Shown one piece after another: positions 45,396 to 54,850 of a DNA stretch of 64,000 nt. The notes under the pieces were generated by a model, which did not search any database, had not been told where the DNA came from, and saw nothing but the letters and a program-made list of their open reading frames with translations. The stretch lies in assembly GCF_036967205.1 (NCBI RefSeq), contig NZ_CP146022.1, forward strand, positions 2,418,001 to 2,482,000, given 5' to 3'. Source of the stretch: Streptomyces sp. Q6. GTDB lineage: Bacteria > Actinomycetota > Actinomycetes > Streptomycetales > Streptomycetaceae. Position 1 is the first letter of the stretch. Each line of letters starts with the position of its first letter. A program made the translations under genes and the position numbers.

Positions 45396-46952
45396 CGCGT
45401 CCGTCGGTCACCGTCAGCCGCACCGGCGCCTCGGCGACCTCGTCGGGGCCGGCGGTGACCGGGTCGAGGCCGAGCACGGTGAGGTCGGCGCGCAGGCCGA
45501 CCGCGATGCGGCCGCCCCGGTCGGACTCCCCGCCGCGAGCGCCGCGTGCGAGGTCACTCCTTCGAGTGCTTCGAGCCCGGTCAGTCCCTGCGCCGGTCCG
45601 GCCGCGCCCCGCGGCACCCGGGCCGTCGCGAGCACCTTCCGTACGTCGTAGGGGGCGATCGGCCAGTCCGAGCCGAGGGCGAGCACGGCTCCGGCGTCGC
45701 GCAGGTCGCGGGTGCGCCAGGCGCGGGCGGCCCGCTCGTCGCCGAGCCGTTTCGACCACTCGTCGCTGCGGTCGTCCTTGGTGTACGCGGTGTGCGGCGG
45801 CTGCATCGACGCGGCGACGCCGAGCGCGGCGAACCGCGGGAGCGTGTCGTCCGGGACGGTCTCGATGTGCTCGACGCGGTGCGCGCCGCGGCCGCTCGGG
45901 CCGAGCGCCTCGATCGTGTCGAGGACGTGCCGTACGGCGGCGTCCCCGATGGCGTGGGTCGCGGTGCGCACCCCGGCGGTGTGCAGGTGGCGCACGGCGT
46001 CGCTGTACGCGGCCGGGTCGGGCCAGAACGCGTCGGTGCCCTGCCCGTGGCAGTCCGCGTGCTCCAGCCAGGCGGTGCCGCCCTCGACGGTGCCGTCCAT
46101 GAAGAACTTGACGCCGCCGACGCGCCAGGCGCGGCCGTGGCGCCGCTGGAGCGCGACGAGCTCGTCGAGTCCCTCGCGGTCGACGCCGGGCATGCACCAG
46201 GGCGAGATCGTGAGCCGCAGCGGCAGGTCGCCGTCCGCCTCGACGGCGGCGAGCAGCTCCAGGTCGGCGCCGTCCATGACGTGGGCGGCGGTGAGGCCGG
46301 TGGCGGCCATGCCGTTCAGGAGCTCGACGAGGCCGGTGCGGCGTTCCTCGTACGACAGCCGGGGCACGGCCTGCTCGACGAGCTCCATGGCGGCGTGCTC
46401 GACGAGGTGCCCGGTGGGGCGGCCTTCGGCGTCGCAGACGATCTCGGAGCGCTGGGCGAACGTGCGCGGCCCGGTGATCCTCGCGGCGTCCAGGGCGGCC
46501 CCGCTGACCAGGGCGGAGTGGCCGTCGTACAGGCGCAGGAAGGCCGGGGCGCCGCCCAGGACGTCCTCGATCAGGTCGCGGTGGACGGGCCGCCCGCCGA
46601 ACGCGTTGTGGTCGAGCCCCCAGCCGACGACCCAGCCGTCGATCCGCGCGGCGCCGCGCAGGGCCGCCCGCAGCGCGTCGAGGTCCCGTACGGCGGTGAG
46701 GTCGGCGCCGGTCGCCATGTGCAGACCCCACACGGGGTGGCTGTGGGAGTCGACGAGTCCGGGCGTGACGGTCGCTCCGCGGAGGTCGAGCCGTTCGGTG
46801 CGCGGGCCGGTCCACTCGCGTACGAGGTCGTCCGTCTCGCCGACCGCGACGACGCGCCCGTCGGCGACGGCGACGGCGGTCGCCTCCGGCCGGGCGGGGT
46901 CGAGGGTGCGGACGTGGGTGTGGGTGAGGAGGAGGTCGGCGGGGGGTGTCAT
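45376..46952 (-). CDS. Amidohydrolase (YtcJ-like), frame break near the 3' end
   Basis: Amidohydrolase_3 family: GLVDSHSHPVWGL metal site, WVVGWGLDHNAFGG, GGVKFFMDGTVEGGTAWLE, HAIGDAAVRHVLD and ALGSDWPIAPYDV. The frame from ATG 46952 ends in low-quality sequence at 45414. The expected ending (SDRGGRIAVGLRADLTVLGL to stop at 45376) lies in the neighbouring frame from about 45535. One missing G in the four-G run there explains it. It lies beside an APC permease and a TetR regulator; the substrate is probably an amide or N-acyl compound. Confidence 0.82.
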
Positions 46953-47043
46953 GGTCGGGCGGCTCCGTTCCGGATGGCTCGTCTGTGGGGTGATCGCTCG
47001 GGGGCGGGCGCGGCTTCGTGGCGGTCGCGCGCGGCTTCGCGCG

Positions 47044-48483
47044 CTACTGGCCGAACTTCTCGTACACCTCGGGGCGTGAGCGCTTCAGGCGCTGGGCCAG
47101 TGCGAGGCCCAGGACGAAGACCGCGGGGGACACGGCGATCAGGAGGGTGTTGACCAGGGGGGACGCTCCGGTGAAGAGGTCGATGTGGGTGACCACCAGC
47201 CAGATCGCCGCCGCCAGGAGCAGGGTCGCCGCGACCGGCGCGACGACGGTGCGCACGACCCCCTCCGTGTGCGTGATCCGCCGGAAGAAGAACGGCACGG
47301 CCAGCGCCGCGAGGAGTTGCAGCGCCATCAGGCCCACCATTCCCGGCGTGTTCACCCACAGGAGCAGCTGGTTGTACGGGTCCGCGCCCGCCGCCCAGAA
47401 GCCGATCACGACGGCCGCGCCGAGCACGGTCTGCGCGGCCCCGGCGACGTACGGGGAGCGGTGCCTGGGGTGGACGCGTCCCCAGGCGCGGGGCAGGACT
47501 CCCTCGTCGGCGAGTGCCAGGCCGTACCGGTTGATGGCGTTGTGGAAGGCGAGCAGGGAGGCGATGACGCTGGTGACGATCAGGACGTGCATCAGGTCGG
47601 CCGCCCAGCCGCCGACGAAGGTCGTGATCGCCGTGAAGAAGAGTCCGGCCGGGTCGGAGCCCGCCGCCTTCACGACGGCCGCGTCGCCGAAGGACTGGAT
47701 GGCGATCCAGACGGTGAAGGCGTAGAAGAGGCCGAGGAAGGCGACGGCGATGTACGTGGCGCGCGGCACCGTGCGGTCCGGGTCGCGGGCCTCGCGCCGG
47801 TAGATGACGGTCGACTCGAACCCGGTGAACGCGGCGAACGCGAAGGCGAGGACGGCCGCCGTACCGGGCACGAGCACGTTGTCCGGCGCGAAGGACGCCG
47901 CCGACAGGCCGTGCGCGCCGCCCTTGAGCAGGACCCCGCCGGCGAGGAGGACGAGGATGCCGGTCTCGGCGACGAGCAGTACGCCGAGGACCTTCGCGCC
48001 GAAGTCGATGGAGCGGAAGCCGCCGTACCAGATGAGCAGCAGCCCGGCGAGGGAGACCGGCAGCCAGGGGATGTCGGCGCCGAACAGGGCGTGGACCGTG
48101 TCCTGGGTGGCGGAGCCGAGCAGCCCGTAGACGCCGATCTCCATGCCGTTGTAGCCGATCATCGCGAGCAGCGCGGCGCCGATGCCGGCGGGGCGGCCGA
48201 GTCCCTGCGTGATGTACGCGTAGAACGCGCCGCCGCCGGTGACGTGGCGGCTCATCGTGGTGAAGCCGACGGCGAAGACGGCGAGCGTGAGACCGGCGAG
48301 GAGGTAGCCGGCGGGGGCGCCTATGCCGCCGAGGGCGATGGCGATCGGCGCGACGCCCGCCATGACGGTGAGCGGGGCGGCGGCGGAGACGACGAAGAAC
48401 GAGATGTCGGCGGTGCCGAGCGAACCGGTGCGCAGGCCGGGCGCGGCGCTCGGCGCGGTGGTCTTCGGGGAGGTCACGGACAT
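47044..48483 (-). CDS. APC-family amino acid/amine permease
   Basis: 479 residues with about 12-14 transmembrane helices. The first carries FFVVSAAAPLTVMAGVAPIA; the family-typical FAFAAFTGFESTVIYRREAR and AFHNAINRYGLALADEGVLP follow. It lies upstream of the amidohydrolase on the same strand (91-base gap) and is divergent from a TetR gene, suggesting uptake of the amidohydrolase substrate or a related amine. Confidence 0.9.
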   Translation of the reverse strand: MSVTSPKTTAPSAAPGLRTGSLGTADISFFVVSAAAPLTVMAGVAPIAIALGGIGAPAGYLLAGLTLAVFAVGFTTMSRHVTGGGAFYAYITQGLGRPAGIGAALLAMIGYNGMEIGVYGLLGSATQDTVHALFGADIPWLPVSLAGLLLIWYGGFRSIDFGAKVLGVLLVAETGILVLLAGGVLLKGGAHGLSAASFAPDNVLVPGTAAVLAFAFAAFTGFESTVIYRREARDPDRTVPRATYIAVAFLGLFYAFTVWIAIQSFGDAAVVKAAGSDPAGLFFTAITTFVGGWAADLMHVLIVTSVIASLLAFHNAINRYGLALADEGVLPRAWGRVHPRHRSPYVAGAAQTVLGAAVVIGFWAAGADPYNQLLLWVNTPGMVGLMALQLLAALAVPFFFRRITHTEGVVRTVVAPVAATLLLAAAIWLVVTHIDLFTGASPLVNTLLIAVSPAVFVLGLALAQRLKRSRPEVYEKFGQ

Positions 48484-48519
48484 GCGGCGGTGAGCCCTTC
48501 TGGCGACAGGCGGAAGCGG

Positions 48520-48561
48520 CAGAGGACGTGCGGGGACGGACAGAGGACGTGCGGGGACGGA
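48520..48561. repeat. Perfect 21-bp tandem duplication
   Basis: The 21 bases at 48520-48540 are repeated exactly at 48541-48561, with a further partial CAGAGG copy after. It lies in the permease leader, so it could alter spacing of regulatory signals. Confidence 0.85.
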
Positions 48562-48599
48562 CAGAGGTCGGGCAGGGGTGCGGGGGACGTGCGAGGCGT

Positions 48600-48620
48600 A
48601 AACCTAAAGGCTTTCGGTTT
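48600..48620. promoter_or_regulatory. Putative TetR operator
   Basis: An inverted repeat AAACCTAAAG / CTTTCGGTTT (nine of ten bases match around a central G) lies between the permease and the divergent TetR gene, in a comparatively AT-rich patch. Location and symmetry fit an operator controlling both. Confidence 0.55.
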
Positions 48621-48699
48621 CCGCAATGTAACCTCCCGTTGGGCGGACGGGAAGACCCGTCTCGCGGACGCGCACGGGCGGGACGGGAGAACACAGGGG

Positions 48700-49308
48700 A
48701 TGGGAAGGCCGAGCAAGCCGCTCCTCGACCGGGAGCGCATCGCCGCGACGGCGCTCGAACTCGTCGACGAGGCGGGCGAGTTCAGCGTGCCGCGGATCGC
48801 CAGGCGGCTCGGCGTGCAGACGGGCTCGGTGTACCACCACGTGGACGGCCGGGACGGGATCGTGGAACTGCTGCGCGAGCGGGTGGCCTCGGCGATCGAC
48901 CCGGGCCCGCTCGCCGCCGGGCTGCCCTGGGACGAGGCGCTGGCGGCGTGGGCCCGCTCCTACCGCGCCGCGTTCGCCGCGCACCCGAAGGCGATCCCGC
49001 TCCTGACGACCAACCCGGTGCGGGCGCCGCGGGTCCTCGCGCAGTACGAGCTCGCGGTGGCGCTGCTCCTGGACGCGGGGTTCGCGCTCGCGGACACGAT
49101 GCCGGTGATCATCGCCCTGGAGAACACGGTGCTCGGCTCGGCCCTCGACATGGCGGCGCCGGAGACCATGTGGGAGCTCACGGAGGAGGTCGCGACGCCG
49201 CTGCTCGAACAGGCGCTGGCGGCGGTTCCCGAGGGCCGCGCGGACGCGGCGTTCGAGCTGGCGCTGACGGCGTTCATCGCGCACTGCCGCACGCTGCGGG
49301 ACGCGTAG
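48700..49308 (+). CDS. TetR-family transcriptional regulator
   Basis: 202 residues. The helix-turn-helix is DRERIAATALELVDEAGEFS then VPRIARRLGVQTGSVYHHVD, and the C-terminal half resembles TetR_C. ATG 48700 follows CAGGGG. It is divergent from the permease-amidohydrolase pair and likely its regulator, using the palindrome at 48600-48620. Confidence 0.88.
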   Translation: MGRPSKPLLDRERIAATALELVDEAGEFSVPRIARRLGVQTGSVYHHVDGRDGIVELLRERVASAIDPGPLAAGLPWDEALAAWARSYRAAFAAHPKAIPLLTTNPVRAPRVLAQYELAVALLLDAGFALADTMPVIIALENTVLGSALDMAAPETMWELTEEVATPLLEQALAAVPEGRADAAFELALTAFIAHCRTLRDA

Positions 49309-49335
49309 CGGCCGCGGGCGCGCGGCCGGGCGGCC

Positions 49336-52300
49336 CTACGCCCCGTAGAACCGCTCCTCCACGACCGCCCTCGCGCGCCGGGTGGTCCGCCGGTAGTCGT
49401 CCAGCATGTCGCCGACGTGCCCGGGGTCGTAGCCCAAGTACCGTCCCACGGCGCCGAGTTCGCGCCCGTCGGAGGGGAACGTGTCCCCCGCGCGGCCGCG
49501 CACCAGCATCACCGCGTTACGGACCCGGGCGGCGAGCACCCACGCCTCGTCCAGTATCGCGGCGTCCTCCGCGGGCAGCAGACCGGCCGCGCAGGCCGCC
49601 GCGAGGGCCTCGCGGGTGCGGGTGGTGCGCAGGCCCGATTCGGCCCAGCCGTGCTGGAGCTGGAGGAGCTGCACGGTCCACTCGACGTCGGACAGGCCGC
49701 CGCGGCCGAGCTTCGTGTGGAGCGTGGGGTCGGCGCCGCGCGGCATCCGCTCCGACTCCATGCGGGCCTTGAGGCGGCGGATCTCCCGCACGGCGTCGTC
49801 GCCGAGGCCCTCGGCCGGGTAGCGCAGCGGGGCGATCAGATCGATGAAGGCGCTGCCCAACTCCTCGTCCCCGGCGACGTGCTGGGCACGCAGGAGCGCC
49901 TGGGACTCCCACACGAGGGACCAGCGGCGGTAGTACGCCTCGTAGGACTTGAGGGTGCGCACCATCGGCCCCGACTTGCCCTCGGGGCGCAGGTCGGCGT
50001 CGATCAGGAGCGGCGGGTCGGCGCTCGGCAGGGCGAGCAGCCGGCGCATCTCGGCGACGACCTTGTTCGCGGCCTGCGCCGCCTCGTGGTCGCCGACACC
50101 CTCGCGGGGTTCGTGCACGAACAGGACGTCGGCGTCGGAGCCGTAGCTGAGTTCGTGTCCGCCGAAGCGGCCCATGGCGATGATCGCGAAGCGGGTGGGC
50201 AGGGTGTCGCCCCAGCCCTCGCGGACGACCGCGCGCAGCGTGCCCGCCAGGGTCGCCGCCGTCAGATCGGACACGGCGCCGCCGACCCGGTCGACGAGGG
50301 CTCCCTGGTCGGCGACGACGGGATGCTCCTCGGTGCCGTACGAGGCGACGATGTCGGCGGCCGTCGTACGGAACAGCTCCCTGCGGCGCACCCCGCGCGC
50401 CGCGGCCACGGCCTGCTCGGCGTCGGCGGCCCGGCCGACCGCGGCGAGCACCTCCTGCTCCAACTGGGCATGGTCGCGCGGCTCCAGGCCCTGCGGCGCG
50501 CCGAGCAGGGCGACCGCTTCCGGGGCGCGCATGAGGAGGTCGGGGGCGAGGCGGCCGGCGGACAGGACGCGGGCGAGGTTCTCGGCGGCGGCGCCCTCGT
50601 CGCGCAGCAGCCGCAGGTACCAGGGGGTCTTGCCCAGCGCGTCGGAGACCTTGCGGAAGTTGAGCAGGCCCGCGTCCGGGTCCGCCGAGTCCGCGAACCA
50701 GCCGAGCAGCACCGGGAGCAGCGTGCGCTGGATGGCGGCCTTGCGGCTGACGCCGGACGCCAGTGCCTCCAGGTGGCGCAGGGCCGCGCTGGGGTCCGCG
50801 TAGCCGAGGGCGACCAGCCGCTCGCGGGCGGCTTCGGTGCTCAACCGGATCTCGCCGGGCGCCAGTTGGGCGACGGCGTCGAGCAGCGGGCGGTAGAACA
50901 GCTTCTCGTGCAGGCGGCGGACGACCGAGGTGTGGCGCTTCCAGGCGCGGTTGAGGTCGGTGATCGGCTCCGTGCGCATGCCCATCGAGCGGCCGATGCG
51001 CCGCAGGTCGGCCTCGTCCTCGGGGACCAGGTGGGTGCGCCTCAACTTGTAGAGCTGGATGCGGTGTTCGAGCGTCCGCAGGAAGCGGTACGCGTCGTCG
51101 AGCTGGACGGCGTCGACCCGGCCCACGTAGCCGCCGTCGGCGAGCGCGGCGAGCGCGTCCAGGGTGGTGCCGCTGCGCAGTGACGCGTCCGAGCGTCCGT
51201 GCACCAACTGGAGGAGCTGGACGGCGAATTCGACGTCGCGCAGGCCGCCGGGGCCGAGCTTCAGCTCGCGCTCGACCTCGCCCACCGGGATGTTCTCGAC
51301 GACCCGCTTGCGCATCTTCTGCACGTCGGGGACGAAGTTGTCGCGCTCGGCGACCTGCCAGACGAGCGGCGAGACGGCGGCCAGGTACTCCTCGCCGAGC
51401 TCCGGGTCGCCGGCCACCGGGCGGGCCTTGAGCAGCGCCTGGAACTCCCAGGTCTTGGCCCAGCGCTGGTAGTAGGCGAGGTGGGAGGAGAGGGTGCGCA
51501 CAAGCGGGCCGTTGCGCCCCTCGGGCCGCAGGTTCGCGTCCACCGGCCAGATCGTGCCCTCGACGGTCGTCTCGGAGCAGATCCGCATCATGTGCGAGGC
51601 GAGCCGGGTCGCGGCCTGGACCGCCTTGCCCTCGTCGGCGCCCTCGACGGCCTCGCCGACGAAGATGACGTCGACGTCGGAGACGTAGTTCAGCTCGTGG
51701 CCGCCGCACTTGCCCATCGCGATCACCGCGAGCCGGCAGAGCGCGTCGTCGGCGGGCGCGGCGGCGCGGGCGATGGCCAGGGCCGCGCGCAGGGTCGCCG
51801 TCGCCAGGTCGGCGAGTTCGGCGGCGGTCTGCACGATGTCGGTCGTGCCGCACACGTCGCGCGCGGCGATGGACAGCAGGCAGCGCCGGTACGAGACGCG
51901 CAGCGACACCGGGTCGGTGGCGTCGGCGAGCCCGCGCTCGAACTCCTCCACCCCCGGGTGCAGATCGCTCGGCTCGTACGTGACGAGGGCCTGCCAGTCG
52001 CTGGGGTGGCGGGCGAGGTGGTCGGCGAGGGCCTCGGAGGCGCCGAGCACGCCGAGCAGCCGGTCGCGCAGCGGCTTCGCCGTGATGAGCGTGTCGAGGA
52101 GTTCGCGGCGGCCCGTGTCGCCCGCGGCCGTCCGCTCCTGGGCCTCGACGAGCCGGACCAGGCCGAGCAGCGCGAGATCGGGGTCGGCGGTGGCGCCGAG
52201 CGCGTCCAGGAGCAGCGGGTCGGAACGCACGGTGGACAGGGCGGGGGCGTCGAGCAGCCGCTCGGCCGCGGACGGATCGGTGAACCCGTGTCGCAGCAGG

Positions 52301-52341
52301 CGCGTGAACGTACTGCTCCGTCTCCCCTGCGGCACCGACAT
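49336..52341 (-). CDS. glnE: Bifunctional [glutamine synthetase] adenylyltransferase/deadenylylase
   Basis: Two nucleotidyltransferase halves, each with the GGHELxYxSDxD signature: GGHELNYVSDVDVIF in the N-terminal half and GGHELSYGSDADVLF in the C-terminal half. Each is followed by its helical partner (ELKLGPGGLRDVEFAVQLLQ and KLGRGGLSDVEWTVQLLQL). GlnE adenylylates and deadenylylates the GlnA tyrosine. 1001 residues from ATG 52341, chosen for AGGAGG seven bases upstream. Confidence 0.97.
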   Translation of the reverse strand: MSVPQGRRSSTFTRLLRHGFTDPSAAERLLDAPALSTVRSDPLLLDALGATADPDLALLGLVRLVEAQERTAAGDTGRRELLDTLITAKPLRDRLLGVLGASEALADHLARHPSDWQALVTYEPSDLHPGVEEFERGLADATDPVSLRVSYRRCLLSIAARDVCGTTDIVQTAAELADLATATLRAALAIARAAAPADDALCRLAVIAMGKCGGHELNYVSDVDVIFVGEAVEGADEGKAVQAATRLASHMMRICSETTVEGTIWPVDANLRPEGRNGPLVRTLSSHLAYYQRWAKTWEFQALLKARPVAGDPELGEEYLAAVSPLVWQVAERDNFVPDVQKMRKRVVENIPVGEVERELKLGPGGLRDVEFAVQLLQLVHGRSDASLRSGTTLDALAALADGGYVGRVDAVQLDDAYRFLRTLEHRIQLYKLRRTHLVPEDEADLRRIGRSMGMRTEPITDLNRAWKRHTSVVRRLHEKLFYRPLLDAVAQLAPGEIRLSTEAARERLVALGYADPSAALRHLEALASGVSRKAAIQRTLLPVLLGWFADSADPDAGLLNFRKVSDALGKTPWYLRLLRDEGAAAENLARVLSAGRLAPDLLMRAPEAVALLGAPQGLEPRDHAQLEQEVLAAVGRAADAEQAVAAARGVRRRELFRTTAADIVASYGTEEHPVVADQGALVDRVGGAVSDLTAATLAGTLRAVVREGWGDTLPTRFAIIAMGRFGGHELSYGSDADVLFVHEPREGVGDHEAAQAANKVVAEMRRLLALPSADPPLLIDADLRPEGKSGPMVRTLKSYEAYYRRWSLVWESQALLRAQHVAGDEELGSAFIDLIAPLRYPAEGLGDDAVREIRRLKARMESERMPRGADPTLHTKLGRGGLSDVEWTVQLLQLQHGWAESGLRTTRTREALAAACAAGLLPAEDAAILDEAWVLAARVRNAVMLVRGRAGDTFPSDGRELGAVGRYLGYDPGHVGDMLDDYRRTTRRARAVVEERFYGA

Positions 52342-52498
52342 CGACCGGCCTCCTGTTCGATCACCCACCGGCCTTGAGCCTACTGCCGTTCACCTGGTGC
52401 CGATGAGTCGCGCACGGGTGCAGAGTCGTTCCTACGCACCGGGCGGGACGCCGGCAGGGTCCGGCCCGGAATCCGGATACGCACCAGGAGGGCGCGCC

Positions 52499-52933
52499 AT
52501 GGAATGGACCCTGGAAGTCGTCACGGTTCCCGTCGTCGACGTGGACCGCGCGAAGGAGTTCTACGCCGACCGGGTGGGCTTCAAGGTCGACCTGGACAGC
52601 CAGGTCGCACCCGGCATCCGCATCGTGCAGCTGACCCCGCCCGGCTCGCGCTGCTCCATCGCCCTGACGGAGGGCCTGCCCGGCGCTCCCGGCCAGCCGC
52701 CGATGGAGCCGGGTTCGCTGACCGGGCTCCAGGTGTGTGTCACCGACATCGCGGCGGCGCGCGAGGAACTGGTGCGGCGGGGTGTCGACGTGAGCCCGGT
52801 GCAGCACGCGGGCGCGGGCGGCTGGGAGGAGGGGCCGGGCGGTGACGTCTGGAACTCGTTCATGTTCTTCAAGGACCCGGACGGCAACGGCTGGACGGTG
52901 CAGGAGGCGCCGTCGCCGCTGGCGGAGAGGTAG
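52499..52933 (+). CDS. VOC (glyoxalase-fold) family protein
   Basis: 144 residues. VOC repeats start VVTVPVVDVDRAKEFYADRV and end MFFKDPDGNGWTVQEAP, with conserved acidic and histidine-like positions of the fold. ATG 52499 has AGGAGGG six bases upstream. About half its residues match the VOC gene at 53385, suggesting duplication. Function unknown. Confidence 0.9.
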   Translation: MEWTLEVVTVPVVDVDRAKEFYADRVGFKVDLDSQVAPGIRIVQLTPPGSRCSIALTEGLPGAPGQPPMEPGSLTGLQVCVTDIAAAREELVRRGVDVSPVQHAGAGGWEEGPGGDVWNSFMFFKDPDGNGWTVQEAPSPLAER

Positions 52934-52954
52934 CGGAGGGGCGCGGCGGGCGGC

Positions 52955-53381
52955 GGACGTCAACTTCTGGGGTGTCACGTTCCGTTCGGACGACCGGCAC
53001 TTCTACGCGACGCTCGCCACCGGCGGCAGGACGTACCTCGTCCGCGGCGATCTGCGCACCCGCACGGTCACCACGCTGCACGCGAACGTCGAGTGCCCGT
53101 CCCTCTCCCCCGACGGCACCCGGATCGCGTACAAGAAGCGCGTGCCGGGACTGCCCGCGGACGCGCCCTGGCGCCTGTACGTACTGGACCTGACCACGCT
53201 GCGGGAGACCCCGCTGGCCGAGACGCGCAGCGTCGACGATCAGGCGGTGTGGAGCGACGGCCGTCACCTCACGTACGCGCTGCCCGGCGACTACGGCGCC
53301 GACCTGTACACGGTCCCGGCGGACGGCACCGGCTCCCCGCGCCTCCTCCTGACGGCGGCGGTCTCCCCGGCCTACCTTTGA
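52955..53381 (+). pseudogene. C-terminal remnant of a WD40/PD40 (TolB-like) beta-propeller protein
   Basis: The frame carries good Streptomyces coding sequence with PD40 motifs (ECPSLSPDGTRIAYKKRV, LYVLDLTTLRETPLAETR, VWSDGRHLTYALPGDYGADL) ending in TGA. There is no start codon, ribosome site or signal sequence; upstream codons belong to the VOC gene in another frame. About 140 residues remain of a protein normally several hundred long. The truncation abuts the end of the first VOC gene. Confidence 0.7.
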
Positions 53382-53384
53382 CTC

Positions 53385-53801
53385 ATGGACATGACCCTCG
53401 AGGTGATCCCGCTGCCCGTCTCCGACATCGACCGGGCCAAGGCCTTCTACGTCGACCAGGTCGGCTTCCGCTGCGACGTGGACCGTGAGCTGATGCCCGG
53501 CTCCCGCATCGTCCAGCTCACCCCGCCCGGATCGGGCTGCTCCATCGTCCTCTCCCAGGGCGTCCCGATCCCGACGGGCACCCCCGCCCCCGGCACGTAC
53601 CACGGCCTCCAGCTCGTCGTGACGGACATCAAGGCCGCCCGCGACGAACTGACCGGCCGCGGCCTGGACGTCTCGGAGCCGGTGTCCTTCGGCCCGGACG
53701 ACGGCGGCACGTTCATGCACTTCACGGACCCGGACGGGAACGGGTGGGCGGTGCAGGAGTACCGCAGGCGGGCGACGGTTCCGCTGCGGGACGCGCTCTA
53801 A
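53385..53801 (+). CDS. VOC (glyoxalase-fold) family protein, paralogue of the one at 52499
   Basis: 138 residues, beginning VIPLPVSDIDRAKAFYVDQV and ending MHFTDPDGNGWAVQEYRR. Its TAA stop ends at the first base of an insertion sequence. Removing both IS elements would make the stop TAG, so the insertion did not change the protein. Confidence 0.9.
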   Translation: MDMTLEVIPLPVSDIDRAKAFYVDQVGFRCDVDRELMPGSRIVQLTPPGSGCSIVLSQGVPIPTGTPAPGTYHGLQLVVTDIKAARDELTGRGLDVSEPVSFGPDDGGTFMHFTDPDGNGWAVQEYRRRATVPLRDAL

Positions 53802-54849
53802 CGAGCTCGTGCACGGTAGGCGGTGAGACGTCGAGCCTGGATGGTTGATCATGGTCGGGTGGTGGGGAACTCGACGCGCGCGGTGATCATCGGCAATCGG
53901 CGGATCACGGGGCTGACTGCCGGAGTGATTGCTGAACTCGTCGAGGAGATCGGACCGTTGTGGCATGAGCGTCATCAGGCGAGGCTTGCCGCTCGCCCGC
54001 GGCAGAGGGCTGTGGGCGCAGGCGCGAAGTACCGGCTGGTGTTCGTCGACCGGCTGCTGGCCACGCTGGTCCATCTTCGTCACGGGGTCACCCATGATGT
54101 GCTGGCCTGCTGGTTCGGAGCGGACCGTTCCACCGTCACCCGGGCCATCGGTGAGGTGCGGCCCCTGCTCGCCGAGCGGGGCTGCACCGTCAGCCCCGAC
54201 GTGCGGCTGCGGTCTCTCGCTGAGGTTGTCGACCATCTCGGCGCGAGCGGGGCGACCGGCATCGTCGACGGCACCGAGATCCGGGTCCGCCGGCCCGCTG
54301 CCGGACGCAAGGACCGCGACAAGTTCATCTCCGGCAAGAACAAGCAGAACGCCGTCAAGTCCATGGTGGTCACGGACGGCGAAGGCCGCGTGCTGTGGTG
54401 CAGCCCGGCCCGTCCCGCAAGCTGCGCGGACATCACCCATGCCCGCCAGTTAGGGCTGGTCAACCTCTTGGCCGACGGGCCTGCAGTCGAGATCCTGGCT
54501 GATGCCGGCTACCAGGGACTGGGCGCCCAGACCGGTGGCCGGGTGGTGACACCACCGCACCGCAAGTTCAAGAAGAACGCCCCGGACTGGTACGAAGAGA
54601 TGCACGAGCGCCAGCGCAAGGCGCACTCATCACGACGTATCCGTGTCGAGCACGGCATCGCCCATCTGAAGAACTGGCGGGCCCTGGCCCGCCACCTCGG
54701 CCGCCGCGAGCACATGAGCGACACCGTCCAAGCCATCGCCGGCCTGCTGTCCCACCAGCAGACCGCGGACCTGAACCCGACATGGCAGATGTGAAGCTGG
54801 GTCGCACCGAAGTTCGCGACGTCTCACCGCCTACCGTGCACGAGCTCGT
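53801..54849. mobile_element. IS5-family insertion sequence (copy 1)
   Basis: 33-bp perfect terminal inverted repeats at 53801-53833 and 54817-54849; the outermost ten bases ACGAGCTCGT are themselves palindromic. It contains one intact transposase. The target is inferred to be the TA of the upstream VOC stop codon, with TA on both sides once the adjacent second IS is discounted. Confidence 0.88.
53841..54794 (+). CDS. IS5-family transposase
   Basis: About 317 residues. An N-terminal helix-turn-helix (GVTHDVLACWFGADRSTVTR) precedes the DDE catalytic core: TGIVDGTEIRVRRP (first Asp), PASCADITHARQLGL (second Asp), RRIRVEHGIAHLKNWRALAR (Glu). The upstream GTG at 53823 lies inside the terminal repeat, so ATG 53841 is preferred. 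It appears intact. Confidence 0.88.
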   Translation: MVDHGRVVGNSTRAVIIGNRRITGLTAGVIAELVEEIGPLWHERHQARLAARPRQRAVGAGAKYRLVFVDRLLATLVHLRHGVTHDVLACWFGADRSTVTRAIGEVRPLLAERGCTVSPDVRLRSLAEVVDHLGASGATGIVDGTEIRVRRPAAGRKDRDKFISGKNKQNAVKSMVVTDGEGRVLWCSPARPASCADITHARQLGLVNLLADGPAVEILADAGYQGLGAQTGGRVVTPPHRKFKKNAPDWYEEMHERQRKAHSSRRIRVEHGIAHLKNWRALARHLGRREHMSDTVQAIAGLLSHQQTADLNPTWQM

Positions 54850-54850
54850 A

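Noticed and set aside
51199-52377. Long open frame antisense to glnE (and similar long frames opposite most genes)
   Set aside because: High GC makes antisense frames stay open; composition is Gly/Ala/Arg-rich noise and the sense strand encodes an unmistakable GlnE.
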